Assembly: GCA_012516115.1 (NCBI GenBank)
Contig: JAAYXC010000034.1
Coordinates: forward strand, 1 to 5,615
Reading direction: 5' to 3'
DNA: 5,615 nucleotides
From: Bacillota bacterium
GTDB lineage: Bacteria > Bacillota > UBA4882 > JAAYXC01
The first letter of the stretch is position 1. Each line of letters opens with the position of its first letter. Below are positions 1-5,612 of the stretch, piece by piece. The notes beneath the pieces are model-generated. The model was not told where the DNA came from and searched no databases. It worked only from the letters and a program-made list of their open reading frames with translations. The position numbers were made by a program, and so were the translations under genes.

Positions 1-55
1 ATTAAATAATGATCAATTTAAGACCCATCTATGGCTATTAAAGTCGCAAAAAAAT

Positions 56-68
56 ATCACCTCCTTTA
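56..68 (-). promoter_or_regulatory. Near-perfect Shine-Dalgarno sequence without a following gene
   Basis: TAAAGGAGGTGAT on the minus strand is complementary to essentially the whole anti-SD tail of 16S rRNA. The only start codon at suitable spacing is a TTG after a run of seven T's, which reaches a stop after three codons. All three frames stop within about 50 nt. An ATG further on (codons MGLKLIII) also stops at once. It is either a relic of a lost or interrupted gene or a chance match. Confidence 0.4.
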
Positions 69-111
69 TCCAGCAAGTAGTTTTGGTTTTAAAAGTATCT
101 TTTATCTTTCT

Positions 112-120
112 ATTTTAACA
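112..120 (-). promoter_or_regulatory. Possible extended -10 promoter
   Basis: The minus strand reads TGTTAAAAT at 120-112, an extended -10 (TGnTAAAAT) in an A/T-rich setting. No TTGACA-like -35 is found 16-18 nt upstream (that stretch reads like AGCCTT), so it would depend on the extended element. It lies about 44 nt upstream of the strong Shine-Dalgarno sequence at 56-68, a reasonable leader length. Confidence 0.3.
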
Positions 121-145
121 TATTTGCTACTCTTAAGGCTGGCCA

Positions 146-234
146 GTCGGGTCTATTCTTCCTTTCCATGCGACATACACCAGCTGTGGTGTTCATCCTT
201 GAAACCTTGAAACTTAAAAGGCAATAAGCCCGAC
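146..234. other. Imperfect stem-loop of about 89 nt enclosing smaller hairpins
   Basis: GTCGGGTCTATT (146-157) faces AATAAGCCCGAC (223-234): ten Watson-Crick pairs, one G-T wobble and one mismatch. Directly inside, CCTTT (161-165) pairs with AAAGG (217-221). Further in, ACACCA (177-182) pairs with TGGTGT (187-192) around the loop GCTG. The nested pairing suggests a folded RNA or a palindromic element. No known riboswitch or RNA family is recognised, and the transcribed strand is not certain. Confidence 0.4.
197..213. repeat. Short tandem direct repeat
   Basis: CCTTGAAA occurs twice in tandem with an 8-nt period (197-204 and 205-212, followed by C). It lies in the interior of the 146-234 structure. 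It is short and may be chance. Confidence 0.4.
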
Positions 235-250
235 CCACCCCATGCGTCGG

Positions 251-268
251 AAAACCAAACTTGGTTTT
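251..268. repeat. Perfect 8-bp inverted repeat
   Basis: AAAACCAA (251-258) and TTGGTTTT (261-268) flank a 2-nt centre. As RNA it would form a 7-bp stem with a 4-nt loop. On the plus strand it is followed by TGTTTCTC, which gives weak terminator character, but the stem is low in G+C. It could equally be an operator for a dimeric regulator. Confidence 0.45.
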
Positions 269-282
269 TGTTTCTCAAAAAG

Positions 283-313
283 TATATTCGCCGTCCCTTT
301 CGATTCTCCTGCC
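283..313 (-). promoter_or_regulatory. Promoter-like pair GGCAGGA / GAATATA
   Basis: On the minus strand GGCAGGA (313-307) and GAATATA (289-283) are separated by exactly 17 nt, the spacing of -35 and -10 boxes. Neither box is a vegetative SigA consensus, so an alternative sigma factor or another conserved signal is possible. It points towards the AT-rich left end. I have a general impression of similar sequences before clostridial genes but cannot verify it from the window. Confidence 0.3.
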
Positions 314-576
314 ATCACCGGAAAAATTTTTGTCGGGTCGGGTTTCATCTCGAGGGAAGAAGAGGATAAACAAGGAGACGCAAGCAGTCAAAGCCCAACC
401 GTAGGCGCGTCCCGGCCGCACAAGTTCCAACTTTCTTTTTGATGCAAATAAAGAAGTTTGAGAGAATGGCGGAGTAATTCTCGACCGCAGGCGAAGACGA
501 CACAGGCCACCGCTTCCCGATAAGGACAATTCCTAGGGGAAACGGGGGGCGACCTCCATCCATACCCAACGCCCTC

Positions 577-1770
577 TTAACCATCCGAACGCGGCCGCAT
601 TTCTGAGTATTTCCCGCCGTTGGTCGCGAACTCCTCCGCCCCCCGGCCGCGGTAGACACGGGGGACCCGGTCGCCGATCATGCAGACGACCTCGTAGTTG
701 ATGGTCCCGAGCTTCTCCGCCACCTCGTCGGCGGTGATCTCCTCCCCGCCCTGGCGGCCGATCAAGACCGCTTCGGCCCCTATGGAAGTCTCATCATCCC
801 CCAGGTCCACCATGGCCTGGTCCATGCAGATGCGGCCGACCATGGGGTAACGTCTGCCGCCGATGATGACCTCGGCCTTCCCCGAGAGGAGCCGCGTCCA
901 CCCGTCGGCGTAACCGATGGGCAGGGTGGCGATGGTCGCCGGTGCCTTGGTATAGTACACATGGCCGTAGCTGATGCCGGTCCCGGCCGGAACGCGCTTG
1001 ACGAAGACCACCCGGGCGTGGAGGGAGAGGGCGGGCCGGAGATCCACCCGGAAGAGATCCACCTCGGGCGAGGGCCGCAGGCCGTAGATCATGATCCCCG
1101 TCCGGACCATGTCGAGGGGCGCCTGGGGGAGATCGATGACCGCCGCCGAGTTGGCCAAATGCCAGAGGCCGGGGTCGATCCCGGCCGCCCGGAGGCCGGT
1201 GCATACTTCCGAAAAAAGACGGAGCTGGCCCAAGGCATGGGTCTTGTCCCGCTCATCGGCCCGCGCCAGATGGGAAAAAATGCCGCCGAGCTCGATCCCG
1301 GGGAGATCGGATAGCCAGCGTACGAAGGGAAGGACCTCCCCCGGCGAAAGACCGATACGACCCATCCCGGTGTCCACTTTCACGTGCACGCCGATCTTCC
1401 GGTCGGCGGCCGCGACGGCCAGGGCTTCGGCCGCGGCCCGGTGGCAGATGGTGGGGGTGAGACCGTACCGCACCACCGGTTCCGCCTGTTCCGGTTGGAG
1501 GGGTCCTAAAACGAGGATGGGCGCCGTGATCCCCGCCCGGCGGAGGGCGATCCCCTCCTCGGGGAGCGAGACGCCGAGCCATTCGGCCCCGGCCGCAAGC
1601 GCCGCCCGCGCCACCGGGATCGCGCCGTGGCCGTAGCCGTCGGCCTTGACCACGGCCATGATCTTGGTATGCGCGCCCACGAGCCGCCTGACCTCGGCGA
1701 CGTTGTGCCGAATGGCGTCGAGATTTACCTCGGCCCAGACCGGCCGGATCAACTCCGGGTAACGCGACAC
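577..1770 (-). CDS. alr: Alanine racemase (PLP-dependent)
   Basis: Interconverts L- and D-alanine in the cytoplasm, supplying D-Ala for peptidoglycan. It has 397 residues, typical for Alr (360-400). The N-terminal TIM barrel carries AVVKADGYGHG (39-49), with K42 as the PLP Schiff-base lysine, then KVDTGMGRIG (131-140), HLANSAA (204-210) and RTGIMIYG (223-230). The C-terminal beta domain carries the second catalytic base Y268 in GISYGH (265-270), PIGYADG (284-290) and VGRICMDQ (311-318). All catalytic residues are present. The start is GTG at 1770, with AAGGTG 8 nt upstream inside nnr, whose stop lies at 1749, giving a 22-nt overlap. The last 20 or so residues after YRGRGAEEF look non-conserved. 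It is the last gene of the cluster. No good intrinsic terminator (GC-rich stem plus T-run) is visible just after its TAA at 577-579. Confidence 0.97.
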   Translation of the reverse strand: MSRYPELIRPVWAEVNLDAIRHNVAEVRRLVGAHTKIMAVVKADGYGHGAIPVARAALAAGAEWLGVSLPEEGIALRRAGITAPILVLGPLQPEQAEPVVRYGLTPTICHRAAAEALAVAAADRKIGVHVKVDTGMGRIGLSPGEVLPFVRWLSDLPGIELGGIFSHLARADERDKTHALGQLRLFSEVCTGLRAAGIDPGLWHLANSAAVIDLPQAPLDMVRTGIMIYGLRPSPEVDLFRVDLRPALSLHARVVFVKRVPAGTGISYGHVYYTKAPATIATLPIGYADGWTRLLSGKAEVIIGGRRYPMVGRICMDQAMVDLGDDETSIGAEAVLIGRQGGEEITADEVAEKLGTINYEVVCMIGDRVPRVYRGRGAEEFATNGGKYSEMRPRSDG

Positions 1771-3299
1771 GTGTTTTTCACCTTCCCCATGGCCGCCGGG
1801 ACGGCGTCGGCCACCTCGCCGGCCAGGATCCCTATCCCTCCGCGGTCCGCGGCGGCGATCTCTCCCGCCAGGCCGTGGAGATAAACCCCGACCACGGCCG
1901 CCGCCACCGGTTCCATCCCCTGGGCCATCAATCCGGCGATGACCCCGGTCAAGACATCGCCCATCCCGCCGGTGGCCATGGCCGGATGGCCGGTGGGATT
2001 AAGCCACGTCCGCCCGTCCGGCGCGGCCACCACGGTGGGGACGCCTTTTAACACCACCACGGCCTGCCAGGCGGCCGCCGCCCGCTCGGCATGGCCCACC
2101 CGGTCGGCCTGGACCTCCGCCACCGGGATCCCCAAAAGGCGCGCCATCTCACCGGGATGGGGGGTCAAGATCCACGGACCGTGCCCACCCCGGGCGAGTT
2201 CCAAGGTAGTGGCCAGGACGTTCAACCCATCGGCGTCGAGGACGAGCGGTCCCCACCACTCCGCGGCTACGGCCAAAAGGAGGGCCCGGGCTCCCGGACC
2301 CTGTCCGAGACCGGGTCCCAGAGCCAGGACATCCGCGCGGGCAAGCCAAGGGGCAAGCGTTTCCGCCGCTTCCGGGGCGAAACCTCCGTCCGGCCCGCCC
2401 GGCAAGGTCCCAAGCATTATCGCGGCCGTCTTCTCCACCGCCGCAAGGCCCGCCGGCAAGATGGCCGTCACCAGCCCGGCGCCGGCGCGCAAAGCCCCAC
2501 GGGCGGCCAGAAAAGGCGCGCCGGTGAGCCCCGGCGAACCGCCGACGATGAGGACCCTCCCGGCCAGGCCTTTATGGGCGTCTTTCGGCCGGTCCGGCAG
2601 AAGGTCCGCCGCATCCCGTTCCTCTATTATACGGCGCCGCAGCTTTTCCTCCCTCGCGACGAGGGGGAGAGAGATGGGAACCACCACCAGCTCACCGCAG
2701 TAAGCGGCACCCGGATAGAGGAGACACCCCAGCTTGGGTAAAGCAAAGGTGACCGTAAGGGCGGCCCGGACCGCCTCACCCCGGACGGCGCCGGTATCCG
2801 CCTCGACCCCTGAAGGGATATCCACGGCCACCACCGGCCGCCCGGCGGCGTTGATCGCCCGGATGGCCGCGGCGGCCCCCGGTCGCGGCGCACCGGAGAA
2901 ACCCGTGCCGAAGCAGGCGTCGAGGATGACATCTTCCTTTCGAAGGATTTCCCGGAACGCTTCTTCTTCCTCCGGGACCCGCCGCAGCAAAAGCCCAATG
3001 GCCCGGGCTGCCTTGAGGTTGACCAGGGCATCGCCGCGATAAGCCTCCTCTTCGGCTAAAAGCCATACCTCTACACGATGGCCACGGAGATAAAGGTGGC
3101 GCGCGGCGACGAGCCCGTCTCCACCGTTGTTACCCGGTCCACAGACTACGGCCACACGAAGCGGTGAACCGTAGCGGGCCTCTATGGTTCCCGCCACCTC
3201 GCGGCCGGCGTTCTCCATCAAGACCAAACCGGGGAGGCCGTACTCCTGTTGCGCCGCCGCGTCAAGCGCGGCCATCTCCCGACCGGTCACAACAAACAC
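1749..3299 (-). CDS. nnr: Bifunctional NAD(P)H-hydrate epimerase / ADP-dependent NAD(P)H-hydrate dehydratase
   Basis: Repairs hydrated NADH and NADPH (NADHX/NADPHX). The N-terminal YjeF_N domain interconverts the S and R epimers, and the C-terminal ribokinase-like domain dehydrates the S form using ADP (bacterial type). The product is 516 residues, normal for the fused enzyme. Epimerase motifs: LMENAG (27-32), CGPGNNGGDG (53-62), DACFGTGFSG (127-136), VDIPSGVEADTG (159-170). Dehydratase motifs: HKG (242-244), VLIVGGSPGLTGAP (249-262), TPHPGE (379-384), and NPTGHPAMATGGMGDVLTG (434-452) with the presumed catalytic D448. The GTG start at 3299 has AAGGAGG 8 nt upstream. The frame stays open upstream to 3554, but that part is a shadow of acpS and has no YjeF similarity. 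A second in-frame GTG at 3290 is possible. The gene overlaps acpS by 38 nt and alr by 22 nt, implying coupled translation. No key motif is missing. Confidence 0.96.
   Translation of the reverse strand: MFVVTGREMAALDAAAQQEYGLPGLVLMENAGREVAGTIEARYGSPLRVAVVCGPGNNGGDGLVAARHLYLRGHRVEVWLLAEEEAYRGDALVNLKAARAIGLLLRRVPEEEEAFREILRKEDVILDACFGTGFSGAPRPGAAAAIRAINAAGRPVVAVDIPSGVEADTGAVRGEAVRAALTVTFALPKLGCLLYPGAAYCGELVVVPISLPLVAREEKLRRRIIEERDAADLLPDRPKDAHKGLAGRVLIVGGSPGLTGAPFLAARGALRAGAGLVTAILPAGLAAVEKTAAIMLGTLPGGPDGGFAPEAAETLAPWLARADVLALGPGLGQGPGARALLLAVAAEWWGPLVLDADGLNVLATTLELARGGHGPWILTPHPGEMARLLGIPVAEVQADRVGHAERAAAAWQAVVVLKGVPTVVAAPDGRTWLNPTGHPAMATGGMGDVLTGVIAGLMAQGMEPVAAAVVGVYLHGLAGEIAAADRGGIGILAGEVADAVPAAMGKVKNTCRVTRS
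1779..1784 (-). promoter_or_regulatory. Ribosome binding site of alr
   Basis: AAGGTG on the minus strand within the last codons of nnr, 8 nt before the GTG at 1770-1768. It is a moderate match, but the spacing supports this GTG as the alr start. Confidence 0.55.
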
Positions 3300-3672
3300 C
3301 GGCTTCCCCTCCTTCCAAAACCGCCTGGGCCACGGCATATTCCTTCGTATGGCTGATGGAAAGATGAACCCGTTCCACCCCCCGGGCCGCCAGGGCCGTG
3401 GCGACACGCCCGTGGGCGTGGAGAACCGGCGCCCCGTCTTCGCTGGCGAGTATCTCCAGTTCTTGCCAGGAAAAACCGCGCAAACCGGTCCCGAGGGCTT
3501 TGAGCAGGGCTTCTTTGGCCGCGAAACGGCCCGCCAGACGGAGCGGGTCACCACGGCAGAGCCTGCGTTCGGCCGGTGTGAAGAGACGGACGAGGATACG
3601 CTCCCCCGTGCGTTCCATTCCCTGCCGGAACCTCGCCACAGCCACCAGGTCGAGACCGATACCGACGATCAG
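3262..3672 (-). CDS. acpS: Holo-[acyl-carrier-protein] synthase
   Basis: Transfers 4'-phosphopantetheine from CoA to the serine of apo-ACP, activating it for fatty acid synthesis. With the CTG start the product has 136 residues, slightly above the 120-130 usual for AcpS. Visible motifs are GIGLDLVAVARF with D8 (Mg2+ ligand, the same position as in B. subtilis AcpS), FAAKEALLKALGTG (50-63) with catalytic-site E54, and SISHTKEYA (105-113). The first GTG in frame (3645) would remove D8 and the first strand. No ATG, GTG or TTG occurs in frame just upstream. CTG at 3672-3670 fits best, since it overlaps the cheR TGA as CTGA and has GGGAGG 8 nt upstream; ATC at 3669 is a weaker alternative. The 3' end overlaps nnr by 38 nt, and the last ten or so residues (CCDRSGDGRA) look like a non-conserved tail produced by this overlap. 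The acpS-nnr-alr order is typical of Clostridia and Bacilli. Confidence 0.93.
   Translation of the reverse strand: MIVGIGLDLVAVARFRQGMERTGERILVRLFTPAERRLCRGDPLRLAGRFAAKEALLKALGTGLRGFSWQELEILASEDGAPVLHAHGRVATALAARGVERVHLSISHTKEYAVAQAVLEGGEAGVCCDRSGDGRA
3308..3314 (-). promoter_or_regulatory. Ribosome binding site of nnr
   Basis: AAGGAGG on the minus strand, inside acpS, 8 nt before the GTG at 3299-3297. It fixes the nnr start and argues against the 85-residue longer frame that begins inside acpS. Confidence 0.75.
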
Positions 3673-4490
3673 GAAGCATCCCTCCCGCGGCCGGAAACCC
3701 GGAAACGTTCCGGGGGGATGATTTTCTGGTAAAAATTAGAAAGAGGATTCTCCAGGCCGTAGTCTTTATAATTCAAAAGGGGTTCCGTGCCTCCGACCAT
3801 AAGATAACCGCCCGGCCGGAGGGCGCGGCAGAGCCGGCGATAAAGCCCCTCCTTGGCCGCTTCGGTGAAATAGATGACCACGTTCCGGCAGAGGATGAGG
3901 TCCCAGTCGCTCCCCGGGTCATCAACGAGGAGGTCGGCCTGGCGGAACTCCACCATCCTGCGGATCTCTTCCGCCAGTTCGAAGCCGGAACCGCTGGCAT
4001 GAAAATATTTGGCAAAAATAGCGGCCGGAATATACCGGACTTCATTGGGGGCGTAGATTCCGCTCTGCGCCCGGCGGAGGCTGACCCGGTCCACGTCCGT
4101 GCCCAGGATGTAGGCCCCCGGCCGGTAGCCCGACTCCCGGATGATGATGGCCACCGTATAGGGTTCCGCGCCGTTGGCACAACCGGCGCTCCAGATGCGG
4201 AGCCGCCTTCCCGTCCGAAAGAGCTCCGGGAGGACGACCTCGGCCAGTTCGGCAAAACGCTCGGGGTTGCGATAGAACTCCGAGACATTGATGGTGAGCT
4301 TCTTCTTGAACTCCTCGAAGCGGGCCGCGTCGGTCCGGAGGACCCGAAGGTATTCGTCGTAGCCCGTAAGCCCCCAGAGCTTCATCAGCGAGTGGATCCG
4401 ACGATCCATCTGGTGGCTCTTGTACGCCGAAAGGTCGAGACCGGTCAAAAAGCCGACGATCCTCTTGAACTCTTCGTAACTTAAGCCCAT
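3669..4490 (-). CDS. cheR: CheR-type protein-glutamate O-methyltransferase (chemoreceptor methyltransferase)
   Basis: SAM-dependent enzyme of 273 residues that by family methylates glutamates on methyl-accepting chemotaxis proteins in the cytoplasm. An all-helical N-terminal domain (about 1-75) ends in INVSEFYRNPERF (67-79), the CheR signature. The Rossmann methyltransferase domain follows: IWSAGCANGAEPYTVA (99-114, SAM motif I), ILGTDVD (128-134, acidic residue for SAM), CRNVVIYF (201-208) and GGTEP (233-237). Motif I has ANGAEPYT where the enteric enzymes have STGEEPYS; I believe this variant is common in clostridial paralogues. The ATG at 4490 gives the usual short lead-in MGLSYEEF. A longer frame opens at 4571, but those residues are basic, unlike CheR, and would overlap the transporter gene. 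The chosen ATG has no good ribosome binding site: the nearest GAGG is 18 nt away. No receptor, CheA, CheW or CheB lies nearby. The stop overlaps the acpS start by 4 nt. The family is secure; the receptor partner is unknown. Confidence 0.93.
   Translation of the reverse strand: MGLSYEEFKRIVGFLTGLDLSAYKSHQMDRRIHSLMKLWGLTGYDEYLRVLRTDAARFEEFKKKLTINVSEFYRNPERFAELAEVVLPELFRTGRRLRIWSAGCANGAEPYTVAIIIRESGYRPGAYILGTDVDRVSLRRAQSGIYAPNEVRYIPAAIFAKYFHASGSGFELAEEIRRMVEFRQADLLVDDPGSDWDLILCRNVVIYFTEAAKEGLYRRLCRALRPGGYLMVGGTEPLLNYKDYGLENPLSNFYQKIIPPERFRVSGRGRDAS
3680..3686 (-). promoter_or_regulatory. Ribosome binding site deciding the acpS start
   Basis: GGGAGGG on the minus strand, inside the last codons of cheR. 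Its GGGAGG core lies 8 nt before the CTG at 3672-3670 and 11 nt before the ATC at 3669-3667. The spacing supports CTG as the acpS start. Confidence 0.6.
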
Positions 4491-4521
4491 AATGGGATCG
4501 TTTTTTCGCCTCGATAACCCT

Positions 4522-5499
4522 TCATTCCTGCCACATCTCCCCCTCCTCCTCCGGGGTTTGCGGATCCACATGGACGACCGTGTCGGCGTTCATCTTGGTG
4601 GCAATGCGCCGTTCGACTTCATCGGCAATGCCATGGGCCCGATGGACGTCGATGTCGGCCGGGACTTCCACATGGAGGGAGATGGCCCGCCGCTGCCCGT
4701 AATCATGCACGGCGACATCATGGACGCCCAGGACTCCTTCGACCGCCGAAGCCTCGTCCCTGATGCTGGCCAGCAACCCGGGACCGGGAGAAAGGCCCAC
4801 CAGGGGGTTGGCGGCCGAGCGGCCCACGTCTAAACCGACATAGATAATGAGAAGGGAGACGCCCAGACCGAAAAGGCCGTCGAGCCAGTAAAGGTTAAAG
4901 AGCGCCCCGACGATGGCCAGGGCCACCAGGATCGAAGCGATGGCATCGCTCCGATGATGCCAGGCATCGGCCACAAGGGTCTGGGAATCGATGCGGCGCC
5001 CGAGCCAGATGGAGAAGGAAGCCATGAGCGCCGTGACCGCGCCCGAGACCAGGAGAACGGCCACGATGGGAAAGCTTCCGGCCACCGGGGCAGGTTGAAT
5101 GAGCTTGCGCACTGATTGAATGAGGAAGTCCCCCCCGACCACCACGAGGAGGATGGCGATGATCAGGGTGGCGATGTTCTCGACCCGGCCATGGCCGAAA
5201 GGATGCTCTTTATCCGGTGCCCGGCCGGCGGCTTTAAACCCGATCAAAACCACCACCGAGGTCAAAACATCGGAAAGGGTATGGAAGGCGTCGGCCACGA
5301 GCGCAATACTCCGGATGGCCGTCCCGAGAAAGAACTTGACGACGAAAAGGGCCATGTTGCCGAGGATGCTGACCCAAGCCTCGAGAAAACCCGCGATCTG
5401 CCTGGCCCGCTCCTCCGTCCCGGCATGGCGGGTAAAGTACGCGTAAATCCGCTGGCAGAGTCGCCCGGCCAAACCCATCTTTGCTCCTTCAAACCCCAT
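4522..5499 (-). CDS. Cation diffusion facilitator (CDF) family metal transporter, FieF/YiiP-like
   Basis: Membrane antiporter of 325 residues, predicted to export divalent metal (Zn2+, perhaps Fe2+ or Cd2+) in exchange for protons. Hydrophobic segments lie near residues 38-60, 64-88, 108-127, 143-166, 186-203 and 206-226, the six-helix CDF layout. The paired metal-site motifs are both HxxxD: H73-D77 in helix 2 (ADAFHTLSD) and H181-D185 in helix 5 (ADAWHHRSD). HPFGHGRVE (99-107) is the conserved family loop. The cytoplasmic C-terminal domain follows, with SLHVEV and VHVDP in the places of the YiiP zinc ligands. HxxxD in both helices favours zinc by family knowledge; the substrate is inferred. 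The ATG at 5499 has GGAAGGGG 8 nt upstream. An internal ATG at 5478 (residue 8) has the stronger GAAGGAG but only 5 nt away, so the start may be there. It is the first gene of the minus-strand cluster, 31 nt before cheR. Family assignment is secure. Confidence 0.93.
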   Translation of the reverse strand: MGFEGAKMGLAGRLCQRIYAYFTRHAGTEERARQIAGFLEAWVSILGNMALFVVKFFLGTAIRSIALVADAFHTLSDVLTSVVVLIGFKAAGRAPDKEHPFGHGRVENIATLIIAILLVVVGGDFLIQSVRKLIQPAPVAGSFPIVAVLLVSGAVTALMASFSIWLGRRIDSQTLVADAWHHRSDAIASILVALAIVGALFNLYWLDGLFGLGVSLLIIYVGLDVGRSAANPLVGLSPGPGLLASIRDEASAVEGVLGVHDVAVHDYGQRRAISLHVEVPADIDVHRAHGIADEVERRIATKMNADTVVHVDPQTPEEEGEMWQE

Positions 5500-5567
5500 G
5501 CTCGATGCCCCTTCCGGTAAAATTTAAAACTTAAAACCAACGCGAAATAATGCCCCTGAGACTACGA
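5500..5567 (-). promoter_or_regulatory. AT-rich leader of the minus-strand gene cluster
   Basis: About 68 nt between the transporter ATG and the hairpin. Positions 5519-5537 are almost pure A/T and would be the natural place for a -10 region. A TAAATT-like box can be proposed near 5523-5528, but no good -35 sits 16-18 nt upstream of it. GGAAGGGG (5508-5515) is the ribosome binding site for the ATG at 5499. Promoter placement is only suggested. Confidence 0.3.
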
Positions 5568-5612
5568 AAGGACCCATGGGCAAACCGCTCGGTTTGTGTC
5601 CCACAGGTCCTT
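5568..5612. other. Long imperfect hairpin upstream of the CDF transporter
   Basis: Inverted repeat: AAGGACC (5568-5574) pairs with GGTCCTT (5606-5612), GGG (5578-5580) with CCC (5600-5602), and CAAACC (5581-5586) with GGTTTG (5591-5596) around the loop GCTC. There is a 3x3 internal loop and a 3-nt bulge. It lies about 70 nt before the transporter start. Read on the minus strand it is followed by TTTCGT, a poor T-run, so it is not a convincing intrinsic terminator. It could be a leader structure, a weak terminator for a gene beyond the window, or a dispersed palindromic repeat. It cannot be assigned further. Confidence 0.55.

Larger units (their letters stand above)
1..576. other. Intergenic region without a convincing gene
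   Basis: No reading frame here shows recognisable protein features. Short frames on the plus strand (242-442) and minus strand (275-529) have no ribosome binding site or family resemblance. The first 240 or so bases are distinctly more A/T-rich than the alr-nnr block, and 480-576 resembles the coding block again. The region carries several palindromes and promoter-like elements, listed separately. All promoter-like elements point left, out of the window, and suggest that a minus-strand gene begins at or beyond position 1. Confidence 0.6.

Noticed and set aside
55..69. 3' end of a 16S rRNA gene on the plus strand (TATCACCTCCTTTAT)
   Set aside because: The conserved 16S sequence that should precede the anti-SD tail is absent from 1-54; the match is better read as a Shine-Dalgarno sequence on the other strand.
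429..458. Hairpin AACTT-CTTT / AAAG-AAGTT
   Set aside because: A/T-rich, bulged and with an 11-nt loop; not followed by a T-run on either strand, so no role can be supported.
242..529. Small reading frames of 66 residues (plus) and 84 residues (minus)
   Set aside because: No ribosome binding site, no recognisable domain, and they overlap promoter-like and palindromic sequence.
541..576. Intrinsic terminator after alr (GGGCG/CGCCC on the minus strand)
   Set aside because: The stem is short with a large loop and is followed by C-rich sequence, not a T-run.
1091..2741. Long plus-strand frames opposite alr and nnr
   Set aside because: They are antisense shadows of GC-rich genes with well-identified products; compositions rich in Arg, Pro and Gly are typical of such shadows.
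3300..3554. N-terminal extension of nnr by 85 residues
   Set aside because: The extra residues are the other frame of acpS, show no YjeF similarity, and the GTG at 3299 has an excellent ribosome binding site.
4491..4571. Longer CheR start at ATG 4571
   Set aside because: It would overlap the transporter gene, and the added residues are very basic and unlike CheR; ATG 4490 gives the normal family N-terminus.
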